Counted from the first letter of the stretch, positions 6,984 through 15,142 are shown. The stretch: DNA of 38,373 nt from JALZDI01 sp035557095 (GCA_035557095.1 DATMEB010000294.1:1-38373); one strand, 5' to 3'. The notes: generated from the letters alone by a model not told the origin. Program-made: numbers and translations.

Positions 6984-8330
6984 ATGCGCAGCGAGGCGTC
7001 GGTCATGCACCTCGACCTCGACGCGTTCTACGCCGCCGTCGAGCAACGCGACAAGCCGTCCCTGCGCGGCCGGCCGGTGATCGTCGGCGGCATCGGCGGC
7101 CGGGGCGTGGTCTCGACCGCGTCCTACGAGGCGCGCAAGTTCGGGGTGCACTCGGCGATGTCGACCGCCGAGGCACGGGCGCGCTGTCCGCACGCGGCCT
7201 TCCTCGCCGGCCGCTTCGACGTCTACCGGCGCACCAGCGCCGCGGTGATGAAGGTCCTGCGCGGGCTGTCGCCGCTGGTCGAGCCACTGTCACTCGACGA
7301 GGCCTTCGTCGATCTGCGGGCCAGCGCGCAGACCGACTTCTCGACCGCGGCGGTCACCGCCGCCGTATGCGACGTCAAGGCCGACGTACACCGGGCCAGC
7401 GGTGGGCTCGACGGGTCCGTCGGGGTCGCCACCTCCAAGCTCGTGGCCAAGATCGCCAGCGACCTGGACAAGCCCGACGGCCTCGTCGTCGTTCCCGCAG
7501 GCACCGAGCAGGACCTGCTGCGCCCCATGCAGGTCACGGTGATCCCCGGGGTCGGACCGGCCACGGCCGAGCGGCTGCGCCGGGTCGGGGTGCACACCGT
7601 CGACGAGCTCGAACGGGTCAGCCCCGACGAGCTGGTTCGCATCGTTGGCGAGGCGCAGGGGCGCTCGCTGTACCGCTTGTGCCGCGCCGACGACGACCGC
7701 CCGGTGGTGGCCGAGCGCGCCTCGAAGTCGGTCAGCGTCGAGGACACGTTCGACACCGACCTGGTAGACGGCGCGCTGCTGCAGGCGATCGCCAACCGGC
7801 ACGCCCAGCAGGTGTGCGAGCGGCTGCGGAAGGCCAGGCTGTCCGGACGCACGATCACGGTCAAGATCCGGCTGTTCGACTTCGCGACCCACACGCGCTC
7901 GGCCACGCTGCCCGGGCCGACCGACGACCCGCGCGTCGTCTCGCGGGTCGCCCGCCGGCTGCTCGCCGAGGCCGACACGACCGGCGGCGTACGCCTGCTC
8001 GGCGTCGGGGTTTCCGGGCTCGCCGACTGGATCCAGGAGGACCTGTTCAGCGAGTACGACGACCCGGCCGAGGCCGCGTCGACCGACGACGCGGCCGAGC
8101 TGTACGAGTCGCTGCGGCGACGTCGCGACCGGTGGGCGCCCGGCCAGGACGTCGTACACACCGCACACGGGCCGGGCTGGGTCTGGGGCGCCGGGCTCGG
8201 GCGCGTCACCGTGCGGTTCGAGACCGCGGAGACCGGGCCGGGACCCGTGCGCACGTTCGGCGCCGACGACCCCGACCTCGCGGCCGCGCCGGCGGTGGTC
8301 GCCGAGCCGGTGGAGGGTCAGGACGTCTGA
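6984..8330 (+). CDS. dinB: DNA polymerase IV (Y-family translesion polymerase)
   Basis: A 448-residue Y-family polymerase for error-prone lesion bypass. The palm motif HLDLDAFYAAVEQRDKPSLRG starts near residue 9, with Asp11 as metal ligand and Tyr16 at the steric-gate position. SLDEAFVDL supplies the other catalytic acids. VATSKLVAKIASDLDKP and the helix-hairpin-helix VIPGVGPATAERLRRVGV follow, and the little-finger domain ends with a sliding-clamp motif QEDLF at residues 351-355. About 90 residues follow the clamp motif, including a Gly/Trp-rich stretch around HTAHGPGWVWGAGLGRVTVRF. ATG 6984 is preferred by family starts; an in-frame GTG lies six codons upstream. The 3' end overlaps the convergent TetR gene by 13 bases. 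Confidence 0.95.
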   Translation: MRSEASVMHLDLDAFYAAVEQRDKPSLRGRPVIVGGIGGRGVVSTASYEARKFGVHSAMSTAEARARCPHAAFLAGRFDVYRRTSAAVMKVLRGLSPLVEPLSLDEAFVDLRASAQTDFSTAAVTAAVCDVKADVHRASGGLDGSVGVATSKLVAKIASDLDKPDGLVVVPAGTEQDLLRPMQVTVIPGVGPATAERLRRVGVHTVDELERVSPDELVRIVGEAQGRSLYRLCRADDDRPVVAERASKSVSVEDTFDTDLVDGALLQAIANRHAQQVCERLRKARLSGRTITVKIRLFDFATHTRSATLPGPTDDPRVVSRVARRLLAEADTTGGVRLLGVGVSGLADWIQEDLFSEYDDPAEAASTDDAAELYESLRRRRDRWAPGQDVVHTAHGPGWVWGAGLGRVTVRFETAETGPGPVRTFGADDPDLAAAPAVVAEPVEGQDV

Positions 8331-8914
8331 GCGGCGGCCTCGACCAGCCTGCCGGCCGCACGCCTCCCCTGCGCGAACGCGTCCGGGCGGGCACCGGCGG
8401 TGGTGACCACCAGCACTCCCTCGTGCACCAGGTGCAGCCCGGCGGCGGTCTCTGCGGGTTCGGGCAGGCCGCTCTCCTCGCACAGCCGCAGGTAGAGGTC
8501 GTGGGTCCACTGCTTCTCCGCCCGGATCACCTCCACGCCGGGGTGGTCGGTGCCGCCGAGCTCGGCGTAGGCGTTGACGAACGCGCAGCCACGATGCTGC
8601 TCGGCCATCCAGAGCTCCAGGGCGTCGAGCACCCTGAGCGCCGGGTGAGCCGGCTCCGCGTCCGACGGCGGCTCGGCGAGGTGGCGGGTGACGAACTCGC
8701 GCCAGCGGTCCTGGCGTCGCCGCAGGTACAGCACGACGAGACCGTCCTTGGAGCCGAACCGGTCGTACAGCGTCTTCTTGGTGGTGCCGGCCACCTCGGC
8801 GATCAGGTCGACGCCGACCGCGCGGATCCCGCGGTTGTAGAACAGGTCGCTCGCAGCCTCGACGAGGCGCTCACCGGCGGGTGTGAGCGGACGGGACAGG
8901 TCCAGCCGTGGCAT
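8318..8914 (-). CDS. TetR/AcrR family transcriptional regulator
   Basis: A 198-residue TetR-family repressor. The N-terminal DNA-binding domain has the helix-turn-helix at about residues 33-52 (GVDLIAEVAGTTKKTLYDRFGSKDGL). The C-terminal ligand domain contains AEQHRGCAFVNAYAELGG, a pattern seen in regulators of drug or metabolite exporters. ATG 8914 is chosen because GGGAGGA lies immediately upstream; the open frame extends further but lacks a ribosome site. It is transcribed divergently from a DMT-family exporter, with a candidate operator between them, so it probably represses the exporter and itself. The inducer is unknown. Confidence 0.9.
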   Translation of the reverse strand: MPRLDLSRPLTPAGERLVEAASDLFYNRGIRAVGVDLIAEVAGTTKKTLYDRFGSKDGLVVLYLRRRQDRWREFVTRHLAEPPSDAEPAHPALRVLDALELWMAEQHRGCAFVNAYAELGGTDHPGVEVIRAEKQWTHDLYLRLCEESGLPEPAETAAGLHLVHEGVLVVTTAGARPDAFAQGRRAAGRLVEAAAQTS

Positions 8915-8961
8915 CGGTCCTCCCTGGGCCAGGAGCTCGGTGCTCCAAGGTGCACTGCGAG

Positions 8962-8981
8962 TATACAGACCGGTATGGTTA
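8962..8981. promoter_or_regulatory. Candidate TetR operator between regulator and exporter
   Basis: TATACAGACC followed directly by GGTATGGTTA makes an imperfect dyad with 7 of 10 paired positions, centred 19 bases before the exporter ATG. The ACAGACCGGT core resembles sites of exporter-linked TetR repressors. Binding is inferred from position and symmetry. Confidence 0.45.
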
Positions 8982-8990
8982 CATGCCTGC

Positions 8991-9980
8991 ATGACCCCGC
9001 TTCACATGGCACCGCGTCACCGCACCGACCTGCTCGCCGGCGCCGCCCTGGTGGTGCTGTGGAGCTCCGGCTTCATCGGGGCCGCCCTGGGCACGAGCGC
9101 GGCGGCTGCGGACACCCTGCTTGCCTGGCGCTACCTCGCCGCGGCCACGATCCTGGGCGCGCTCATGGCCGCCCGCAGGCCCCGTCTCCCCCGCGGCGCG
9201 GTGGCGCGGCAGGGCGGGTTGGCGCTGCTGGCCCAGGTCGGCTACCTGGGCGGCGTGGTCAGCGGTGTGGGCCTCGGGGTGCCCGCCGGCACCGCGTCGC
9301 TGGTGGCCGCCCTGCAGCCGCTGGTGGTGGCCACCGCTGCAGGGCCGCTGCTGGGCGAGCGCACCAGCCGGCGGCAGGCCGTGGGCCTGCTCGCCGGGCT
9401 CGCCGGCGTCGCGCTGGTCGTCAGCGACGACCTACGGCTGGGGACGGCGCCGTGGTGGGTCTACCTGCTGCCGCTGGCGGGCATGGCCTCGCTGTCCACG
9501 GGCACCCTGCTGGAGCGCCGGGTCGCACCGCGCGAGAGCCTGCTCGACGCGCTCACCCTGCAGACCTTCGCCGCGGCGGCGTGCTTCTCGGTGGAGACGC
9601 TCGTGGCCGGCAGGTTCACACCGCCGGCCGACGCCACGTTCTGGTGGGCGGTCGCGTGGACGGTCGTGCTTTCGAGCTTCGGCGGCTACGGCAGCTACCT
9701 GCTGGTGCTGCGGCGCGGCGGCGCGAACCGGGTCAGCACGCTGCTGTACCTCACCCCGCCGACCACGATGCTCTGGGCGTTCTGGATGTTCGGTGATCGG
9801 CCCGGCGCCCTCGCGTTCGCGGGCGTGGCCGTGTGCGCCGCCGGCGTGTACGCCGTACTCGCGCCGGCACGCCGAGGGCGAGGCCAGCAGCAGCCGCAAC
9901 AGCCCGCACTCCCGGCCGGATCACGGGGGGCGACGGCGTCCACGGCGACCGAGCGCGGCGAGATAGCGTGCAAGGCATGA
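8991..9980 (+). CDS. EamA/DMT family transporter
   Basis: A 329-residue drug/metabolite transporter with two EamA repeats and about ten membrane helices. The first repeat opens with DLLAGAALVVLWSSGFIGAALG and carries DTLLAWRYLAAATILGAL; the second includes LVVLRRGGANRVSTLLYLTPPTTMLWAFWMFGD, typical of the family. It probably exports a small molecule. A charged low-complexity cytoplasmic tail follows the last helix. ATG 8991 has no clear ribosome site; a second in-frame ATG at 9006 is possible, and a very short or absent leader is likely. Its stop overlaps the start of the oligopeptidase gene (ATGA), so the two form an operon. Confidence 0.88.
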   Translation: MTPLHMAPRHRTDLLAGAALVVLWSSGFIGAALGTSAAAADTLLAWRYLAAATILGALMAARRPRLPRGAVARQGGLALLAQVGYLGGVVSGVGLGVPAGTASLVAALQPLVVATAAGPLLGERTSRRQAVGLLAGLAGVALVVSDDLRLGTAPWWVYLLPLAGMASLSTGTLLERRVAPRESLLDALTLQTFAAAACFSVETLVAGRFTPPADATFWWAVAWTVVLSSFGGYGSYLLVLRRGGANRVSTLLYLTPPTTMLWAFWMFGDRPGALAFAGVAVCAAGVYAVLAPARRGRGQQQPQQPALPAGSRGATASTATERGEIACKA

Positions 9981-12136
9981 CTGACACCGCCAGCTCCGTG
10001 GAGCAGAACGCCGGCGCGGCCCCGGTCGCCAAGAAGGTGCCGCAGGAGCGCACGCACCACGGGCACCGCTTCGTCGACGAGTACGAGTGGCTCCGCGACA
10101 AGGAGTCCGCGGACACGATCGCCTACATCGAGGCGGAGAACGCCTACACCGAGCAGAGGACGGCGCACCTGAAGGGCCTGCGCGAGCAGATCTTCGAGGA
10201 GATCAAGTCGCGCACGCTCGAGACCGACCTCTCCGTGCCCACCCGGCTCGGCGACTGGTGGTACTACTCCCGCACGATCGAGGGCCAGCAGTACGCGCTG
10301 CACTGCCGCACGGCCGCCCAGTCGAGCGATCAGCCCGGCAGCTGGGACCCGCCGGTGCTGGAGTCCGGCGTGGACGTTCCCGGTGAGGAGCTGCTGCTCG
10401 ACGGCAACCAGCTTGCCGAGGGCCAGGAGTTCTTCTCGCTGGGCACGTTCAGCGTGAGCCCCGACGGCACCCTGCTGGCGTACTCCACCGACTTCACCGG
10501 CGACGAGCGCTACACCCTGCGGGTCAAGGACCTCCGCACCGGCGAGATGCTCCCCGACGAGGTCCCGAACACGGTCGGCGGCGCGACCTGGGACCTCGGC
10601 GGCACCACGATCTTCTACTCCACCGTCGACGACGCCTGGCGCCCCGACAGGGTCTGGCGGCACACGCTGGGGACCGCCGCCGACGACGACGTCGTCGTGT
10701 TCCACGAGCCCGACGAGCGGTACTGGACCGGCGTCGGCCGGTCTCGCAGCGACCGCTACCTCATGATCGTCAGCGGGTCGAAGACCACCTCCGAATACCG
10801 CGTGCTGGAGGCCGACGACCCGACCGGGGAGTTCCGGGTCGTCGCCCCGCGCAGGCAGGGCGTGGAGTACAACGTCGAGCACGCCGTCGTGGCCGGCGAG
10901 GACCGGTTCCTGATCCTGCACAACCACGACGCCGTCAACTTCGAGCTCGCCGAGGCACCGGTCGACGCGCCCACGCCGGAGAACTGGCGTCCCGTCATCG
11001 CGCATTCACAGGACGAACGGCTCGAGGACGTCGACGCGTTCGCGACCCACCTGGTGGTGTCGCAGCGCAGCCACGGCCTGACCGAGGTCCTGCTCATCCC
11101 GCTCACCGAAGGTGGCTACGGTCCCGGCCACAAAATTCGGTTCGACGAGCCCCTGTACTCCGTCGGCCCGGCCGCCAACCCCGAGTTCGCCCAGCCCACC
11201 GTGCGCGTCGGCTACACCTCGCTGGTGACCCCGGCCTCGATCTTCGACTACGACGTGCGCAGCGACCAGCTGGTGCTGCGCAAGCGGACTCCGGTGCTCG
11301 GCGGGTTCGACCCCGGTGACTACGAGCAGCACCGCGAGTGGGCGAAGGCCGCCGACGGCACCGACGTGCCGATCTCGATCGTGTGCCGCAAGGGCACGCC
11401 GCGCGACGGGTCGGCGCCGCTGGTGCTGTACGGCTACGGCTCCTACGAGATCAGCAGCGACCCCGCCTTCGGGATCGCGCGCCTGTCGCTGCTCGACCGC
11501 GGCATCGTGTTCGCGATCGCGCACGTGCGTGGCGGCGGGGAGATGGGCCGGCACTGGTACGACCAGGGCAAGGTGCTGCACAAGAAGAACACCTTCTCCG
11601 ACTTCGTCGACTGTGCCCGCCATCTCGTCGACCAGAGATGGACCCGCCCGGAGCGTATGGTCGCGCACGGCGGCAGCGCCGGCGGGCTGCTGATGGGCGC
11701 AGTGGCCAACATGGCCCCGGACCAGTTCGCGGGGATCGTGGCCGAGGTGCCGTTCGTCGACCCGCTCACCAGCATCCTCGACCCATCGCTGCCGTTGACG
11801 GTGATCGAATGGGAGGAATGGGGCAACCCGCTCGACGACCCCGAGGTCTACGAATACATGAAGTCCTACTCGCCGTACGAGAACGTCGAGGCCAAGGACT
11901 ACCCCGCGATCCTGGCCGTGACGAGCATCAACGACACTCGCGTGCTGTACGTCGAGCCGGCCAAGTGGGTCGCACGTTTGCGGGCCACCCGGATCGGGGA
12001 CAATCCCCTCTTGCTGAAGACTGAGATGGGCGCTGGTCACGGAGGGCCAAGCGGCCGCTACAACGCGTGGCGGGAACGAGCGTTCTCGTACGCCTGGGTC
12101 GTGGACATCCTAGGGGCTCCCCACCAGCCCCGCTGA
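9977..12136 (+). CDS. ptrB: Oligopeptidase B (S9 family serine peptidase)
   Basis: A 719-residue prolyl-oligopeptidase family enzyme that cleaves short peptides after basic residues. The N-terminus (KVPQERTHHGHRFVDEYEWLRDKE) and the beta-propeller (about residues 70-420) precede an alpha/beta-hydrolase domain. The catalytic serine lies in GGSAGG (Ser567), with the acid in SINDTRV (Asp653) and the histidine in GAGHGG (His688). The length matches the family and no signal peptide is present, so it acts in the cytoplasm. It starts inside the stop codon of the transporter gene, implying translational coupling; a transporter/oligopeptidase pairing may be incidental. Confidence 0.95.
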   Translation: MTDTASSVEQNAGAAPVAKKVPQERTHHGHRFVDEYEWLRDKESADTIAYIEAENAYTEQRTAHLKGLREQIFEEIKSRTLETDLSVPTRLGDWWYYSRTIEGQQYALHCRTAAQSSDQPGSWDPPVLESGVDVPGEELLLDGNQLAEGQEFFSLGTFSVSPDGTLLAYSTDFTGDERYTLRVKDLRTGEMLPDEVPNTVGGATWDLGGTTIFYSTVDDAWRPDRVWRHTLGTAADDDVVVFHEPDERYWTGVGRSRSDRYLMIVSGSKTTSEYRVLEADDPTGEFRVVAPRRQGVEYNVEHAVVAGEDRFLILHNHDAVNFELAEAPVDAPTPENWRPVIAHSQDERLEDVDAFATHLVVSQRSHGLTEVLLIPLTEGGYGPGHKIRFDEPLYSVGPAANPEFAQPTVRVGYTSLVTPASIFDYDVRSDQLVLRKRTPVLGGFDPGDYEQHREWAKAADGTDVPISIVCRKGTPRDGSAPLVLYGYGSYEISSDPAFGIARLSLLDRGIVFAIAHVRGGGEMGRHWYDQGKVLHKKNTFSDFVDCARHLVDQRWTRPERMVAHGGSAGGLLMGAVANMAPDQFAGIVAEVPFVDPLTSILDPSLPLTVIEWEEWGNPLDDPEVYEYMKSYSPYENVEAKDYPAILAVTSINDTRVLYVEPAKWVARLRATRIGDNPLLLKTEMGAGHGGPSGRYNAWRERAFSYAWVVDILGAPHQPR

Positions 12137-12170
12137 ACGGTTTCCGGGCCTCATCTGGGATCCTAAGAAG

Positions 12171-12200
12171 ATCCTGAGGATGGCAACTTATCGGCTGCCA
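12171..12200 (+). other. Short inverted repeats after the oligopeptidase gene
   Basis: ATCCTGAGGAT (12171-12181) is an 11-base palindrome, and TGGCA/TGCCA (12181-12185 and 12196-12200) forms a second small inverted repeat. They follow the ptrB stop and precede the sigB promoter candidate. They could end the ptrB transcript or bind a regulator; neither is certain. Confidence 0.25.
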
Positions 12201-12223
12201 GGAACGTATTCCCTGTCACCAAC

Positions 12224-12250
12224 GGAATCTTCGGCCGGGTACACGCGTTA
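12224..12250 (+). promoter_or_regulatory. ECF-type promoter candidate upstream of sigB
   Basis: GGAAT (12224-12228) and CGTTA (12246-12250) are separated by 17 bases, matching the GGAAY-N16/17-CGTT form of actinobacterial extracytoplasmic-function promoters. In mycobacteria sigB is transcribed from a SigE/SigH-type promoter, so this placement is sensible. The match is from inspection only. Confidence 0.4.
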
Positions 12251-12290
12251 TTCGTGACATCCAGCGGGATTCACCAGGAAGGGAGCGCCC

Positions 12291-13244
12291 GTGGCAGACC
12301 GCCGTACGCAGGGACTCGACAGCACAGACGGGCGTGACAGCGTCGGTCTGTACCTTGACGAGATCGCGCGCACTCCCCTGCTCGACGCAGCCACCGAGGT
12401 CGAGCTGTCCAAGGCCATCGAGGCCGGGCTGCTCGCCGAGAGACTGCTGGCCGAGGGCCGGGTCGGACGGGCCAAGGGAGGCGCACCCAAACGCGCGTCC
12501 TCCGAGGAGCTGGAGTGGGTCGCGGCCGAGGGCCGTCGCGCCCGCGAGCGCTTCCTCAACGCCAACCTGCGCCTGGTCGTCTCCATCGCCCGCAAGTACG
12601 GTCGCTCGCAGATGCCGCTGCTGGACCTGGTCCAGGAGGGCAACACCGGGCTGATCCGCGCGGTCGAGAAGTTCGACTACGCCAAGGGCTACAAGTTCTC
12701 GACCTACGCCACCTGGTGGGTCCGGCAGGCCATCACGCGGGGCATCGCCCAGCAGGCCCGAGTCGTACGCCTGCCGGTGCACGTGGTCGAGGAGCTGAAC
12801 CAGATCGGGTCGGCCCGGCGCACGCTGGAGCGCCAGCTCGGCCGTGACCCCGAGCCGGAGGAGATCGCCACCGAGCTCGGCATGACCGTCGAGCGGGTCA
12901 TCGACCTGCTCGGATGGGGCCGTGACCACGTCAGCCTGGACACCCCGGTCGACGAGGACGGCGGCACCTCGCTCGGCGACCTCGTCGCCCGCGAGACCAT
13001 GCCGGGACCGGACAGCACGTTCCTCGACGTCGAGTCGCGGGCGCGGCTGGAGTCGCTGATCGACGTGCTCGACGCGCGTGCTGCCGACGTGGTGCGCTCG
13101 CGGTACGGGCTCGGCGACGGCAAGCAGGAGAAGCTGGCCGACATCGCTGCCCGGCATGGCATCTCCGCGGAGCGGATCCGGCAGATCGAGCGCGAGGCCA
13201 TCACCCGGCTGCGCCAGATCGCCGACCCGGATCTCGCCGCCTAG
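12291..13244 (+). CDS. sigB: Group 2 RNA polymerase sigma factor (SigB-like)
   Basis: A 317-residue non-essential primary-like sigma factor. It lacks the long N-terminus of sigA and starts almost directly with region 1.2 (DSVGLYLDEIARTPLLDAATEVEL). Region 2 reads NLRLVVSIARKYGRSQMPLLDLVQEGNTGLIRAVEKF and YKFSTYATWWVRQAI, nearly identical to sigA, implying similar -10 recognition. Region 4 ends with LADIAARHGISAERIRQIE. The GTG start has GGAAGGGAG upstream. The gene has its own 154-base upstream region with an ECF-like promoter candidate, suggesting stress control. Its stop TAG lies in a CTAG tetranucleotide that is also the stop of the convergent coaE, and a strong hairpin follows within coaE. 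Confidence 0.93.
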   Translation: MADRRTQGLDSTDGRDSVGLYLDEIARTPLLDAATEVELSKAIEAGLLAERLLAEGRVGRAKGGAPKRASSEELEWVAAEGRRARERFLNANLRLVVSIARKYGRSQMPLLDLVQEGNTGLIRAVEKFDYAKGYKFSTYATWWVRQAITRGIAQQARVVRLPVHVVEELNQIGSARRTLERQLGRDPEPEEIATELGMTVERVIDLLGWGRDHVSLDTPVDEDGGTSLGDLVARETMPGPDSTFLDVESRARLESLIDVLDARAADVVRSRYGLGDGKQEKLADIAARHGISAERIRQIEREAITRLRQIADPDLAA

Positions 13245-13834
13245 ACCCTGGCCTTGAGCCGCTCGAAGACCTCCGCCACCTGAGGGCGGAGGTCTTCGCG
13301 CGTTCCGGTGTTGTCGATCACGTAGTCGGCGACCGCCAGCCGCGCCTCCCGGCCGGCCTGGGCCGCGATCCGCGCGCGGGCGTCCTCCTCCGACATGCCC
13401 CGGCCCTCGGCGAGGCGCCGAACCTGCACGTCCTCGGGTACGTCGACCACCACGACCGCGTCGAACCGGTCGGCCTGGCCGCTCTCGACCAGCAGTGGGA
13501 TGTCGTGCACGACCACGGCATCCGCGGGTGCCTCCGCCTCGATCTCCCCACCCCGCTGCCGCACCCGAGGGTGGATGATCGCCTCCAGCTGCGTCCGGGC
13601 GGTGGGGTCGGCGAACACCCGCCGGCCCATGGCCGGGCGGTCGAGCTCGCCGTCGGGGCCGACGAGGTCGGGGCCGAAGGTGCGCACGATCTCCGCGAGG
13701 CCGGACGTACCCGCGGCCACGACCTCGCGGGCCAGCACATCGGCGTCGATCACCACCGCACCGAGCTCGTCGAACAGCCGGGTCACCTCGCTCTTGCCCG
13801 ACCCGATGCCGCCGGTCACCACTACTCGCATCAT
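13241..13834 (-). CDS. coaE: Dephospho-CoA kinase
   Basis: Last enzyme of coenzyme A synthesis: phosphorylates the 3'-hydroxyl of dephospho-CoA with ATP. The P-loop GGIGSGKS is at residues 8-15, and the CoaE signatures VVIDADVLAREVV and DIPLLVESG follow; length (197 residues) is that of single-domain bacterial CoaE, without the C-terminal extension found in mycobacteria. Two adjacent ATG codons begin the protein (13834 and 13831), with GTGAGG upstream; either may be used. The 3' end overlaps sigB by four bases and contains an embedded 13-bp hairpin. It lies after rpsA in minus-strand order, as in other actinobacteria. Confidence 0.95.
   Translation of the reverse strand: MMRVVVTGGIGSGKSEVTRLFDELGAVVIDADVLAREVVAAGTSGLAEIVRTFGPDLVGPDGELDRPAMGRRVFADPTARTQLEAIIHPRVRQRGGEIEAEAPADAVVVHDIPLLVESGQADRFDAVVVVDVPEDVQVRRLAEGRGMSEEDARARIAAQAGREARLAVADYVIDNTGTREDLRPQVAEVFERLKARV
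13265..13297 (+). terminator. Strong hairpin inside coaE, likely sigB terminator
   Basis: GAAGACCTCCGCC (13265-13277) and GGCGGAGGTCTTC (13285-13297) pair perfectly over 13 bp around a 7-base loop. The hairpin begins 21 bases after the sigB stop and lies wholly in the C-terminal codons of the convergent coaE. It has no following T-run, usual for actinobacterial terminators. Confidence 0.65.
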
Positions 13835-13933
13835 GGGCGCCTCACGCCGCTCAGCCTCGCACAAGGGCTCACACCGGGCCCGCACGCCCGTGCACGCACC
13901 GGGCGATAGTGCGGTGGTCGGGCAGGTGACCGG

Positions 13934-14884
13934 CTAGGCGTGCGAGAACGTACGCCGGTAGGCCTGCGGGGTAGTGCCCCGCGCGGCGGCGAAGTGGTGC
14001 CGCAGCGTGGTCGCGTTGCCGAACCCGGACCGGCTGGCCACGAGGTCGATCGAGGCCCCGGACTCCTCGAGCAGCTGCTCGGCCAGCAGCAGCCGCTGGC
14101 TGGTCACCCACTGGTGTGGCGTAGTGCCGGTCTCGGCCCGGAACCGGCGCGCGAACGTGCGCGGCGACATCGCCGCACGGCGCGCGAGCGAGGCGACGTC
14201 CATCTCCTCGTCGAGGTGCTCCTGCATCCACGCGAGCAGCGGCCGGAGGGTGTCGGCGGAGGGCACGGTCACCGGGGTCTGCACGTACTGCGCCTGCCCG
14301 CCCTCGCGCTGCGGGGGTGTGACCATCCGCCGCGCCACGCTGTTGGCGACCTTGGCGCCGTACTCCTTGCGGATGAGATACAGACAGGCGTCGAGACCCG
14401 CCGCCGAGCCGGCGCTGGTCAGCACCGGGTCCTCGTCGACGTACAGCACGCCGCAGTTGACCCGCGCCTTCGGGAAGCGGGCCTCCAGCTCGTCGACGTA
14501 CATCCAGTGCGTGGTGCACTCCCGGCCGTCGAGCAGGCCCGCCTCACCGAGCGCGAACGCCCCCGTGCACACCGAGAGCAACCGGGCACCCCGGTCGTGG
14601 GCCGCACGCAGCGCCTCGAGCACCGGGGCGGGCGTCGCCTCGTCCCGCGGCTTGGCGGGGATCGTGACCAGGTCGGCCTCGGCCACCCGGTCGAGACCGT
14701 GCTCGACGTCGAGGGCGAAGCCCATGCTCGTGGTCACGCGCCCGGGCTCGGCCGCGCAGACGGAGAAGTCGAATGTGGGACCGCCGGTGTCGGCGCGGTC
14801 GATGCCCCACGCCTCGCAGAGAACGCCCAGCTCGAACGGCGCGACGCCCTCACAGACGACCGCCGCGACCTTGTGGATGGCCAT
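13934..14884 (-). CDS. GlxA family transcriptional regulator (DJ-1/PfpI domain plus AraC HTH)
   Basis: A 316-residue regulator. The N-terminal DJ-1/PfpI-like class I amidotransferase fold (about residues 4-180) keeps a cysteine at the nucleophile-elbow position (LLSVCTGAFALGEAGLLDG, Cys106) followed by a GlxA-typical TTHW. The C-terminal AraC double helix-turn-helix (about residues 215-312) includes LARRAAMSPRTFARRFRAETGTTPHQWV and SRSGFGNATTLRHHFAAARGTTPQAYRRTF. Relatives such as GbdR, CdhR and ArgR respond to nitrogen compounds; the ligand here is unknown. ATG 14884 is chosen at the first strand of the fold (MAIHKVAAVVCEGVAPFELG). It diverges from a 54-residue membrane protein across a 93-base region with repeated TGCCA/TGGCA half-sites. 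Confidence 0.9.
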   Translation of the reverse strand: MAIHKVAAVVCEGVAPFELGVLCEAWGIDRADTGGPTFDFSVCAAEPGRVTTSMGFALDVEHGLDRVAEADLVTIPAKPRDEATPAPVLEALRAAHDRGARLLSVCTGAFALGEAGLLDGRECTTHWMYVDELEARFPKARVNCGVLYVDEDPVLTSAGSAAGLDACLYLIRKEYGAKVANSVARRMVTPPQREGGQAQYVQTPVTVPSADTLRPLLAWMQEHLDEEMDVASLARRAAMSPRTFARRFRAETGTTPHQWVTSQRLLLAEQLLEESGASIDLVASRSGFGNATTLRHHFAAARGTTPQAYRRTFSHA

Positions 14885-14894
14885 GAGACGAGCA

Positions 14895-14948
14895 TGCCAC
14901 AAACTTGGCAGTTTTTCGAGTATGCATGGCATATCTGCCACTCGTGGC
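14895..14948. promoter_or_regulatory. Cluster of TGCCA/TGGCA half-sites between divergent genes
   Basis: Half-sites occur as TGCCA (14895-14899), TGGCA (14906-14910), TGGCA (14927-14931), TGCCA (14936-14940) and GTGGC (14944-14948). They make three inverted repeats with spacers of 6, 4 and 2 bases. The cluster sits immediately upstream of the GlxA-type regulator and the divergent small gene, so it is a candidate binding region for that regulator. Confidence 0.45.
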
Positions 14949-14977
14949 GGGATCTGCAGCATAAGAGAATTACTGCC

Positions 14978-15142
14978 ATGACCCTACTCATCCTGATCCT
15001 CGCCACAGCGATCGGCGCGTTGGCCCTCTGGTTCCTGAACCGGGTCATCGATGCGGACGGCTTCGGCCGCCGCCCCGCTCCGCGCTCCCACGCCGAAGAG
15101 CTCGACCCACGACCGTCGGCAGCGCGGTCACTGGCCCTCTGA
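14978..15142 (+). CDS. Small single-pass membrane protein (54 aa)
   Basis: A 54-residue protein with one hydrophobic helix at residues 2-21 (TLLILILATAIGALALWFLN) and a charged cytoplasmic tail (RVIDADGFGRRPAPRSHAEELDPRPS). I do not recognise a family. The ATG is preceded by a weak AAGAGA site. The gene diverges from the GlxA-type regulator and is followed within 20 bases by a strong terminator hairpin, which supports it being a real transcription unit. It might be the regulator's target. Confidence 0.6.
   Translation: MTLLILILATAIGALALWFLNRVIDADGFGRRPAPRSHAEELDPRPSAARSLAL

Noticed and set aside
14978..15142. Toxin or antitoxin role for the 54-residue membrane protein
   Set aside because: One hydrophobic helix and a basic/acidic tail alone do not support it; no antisense RNA or partner was seen.
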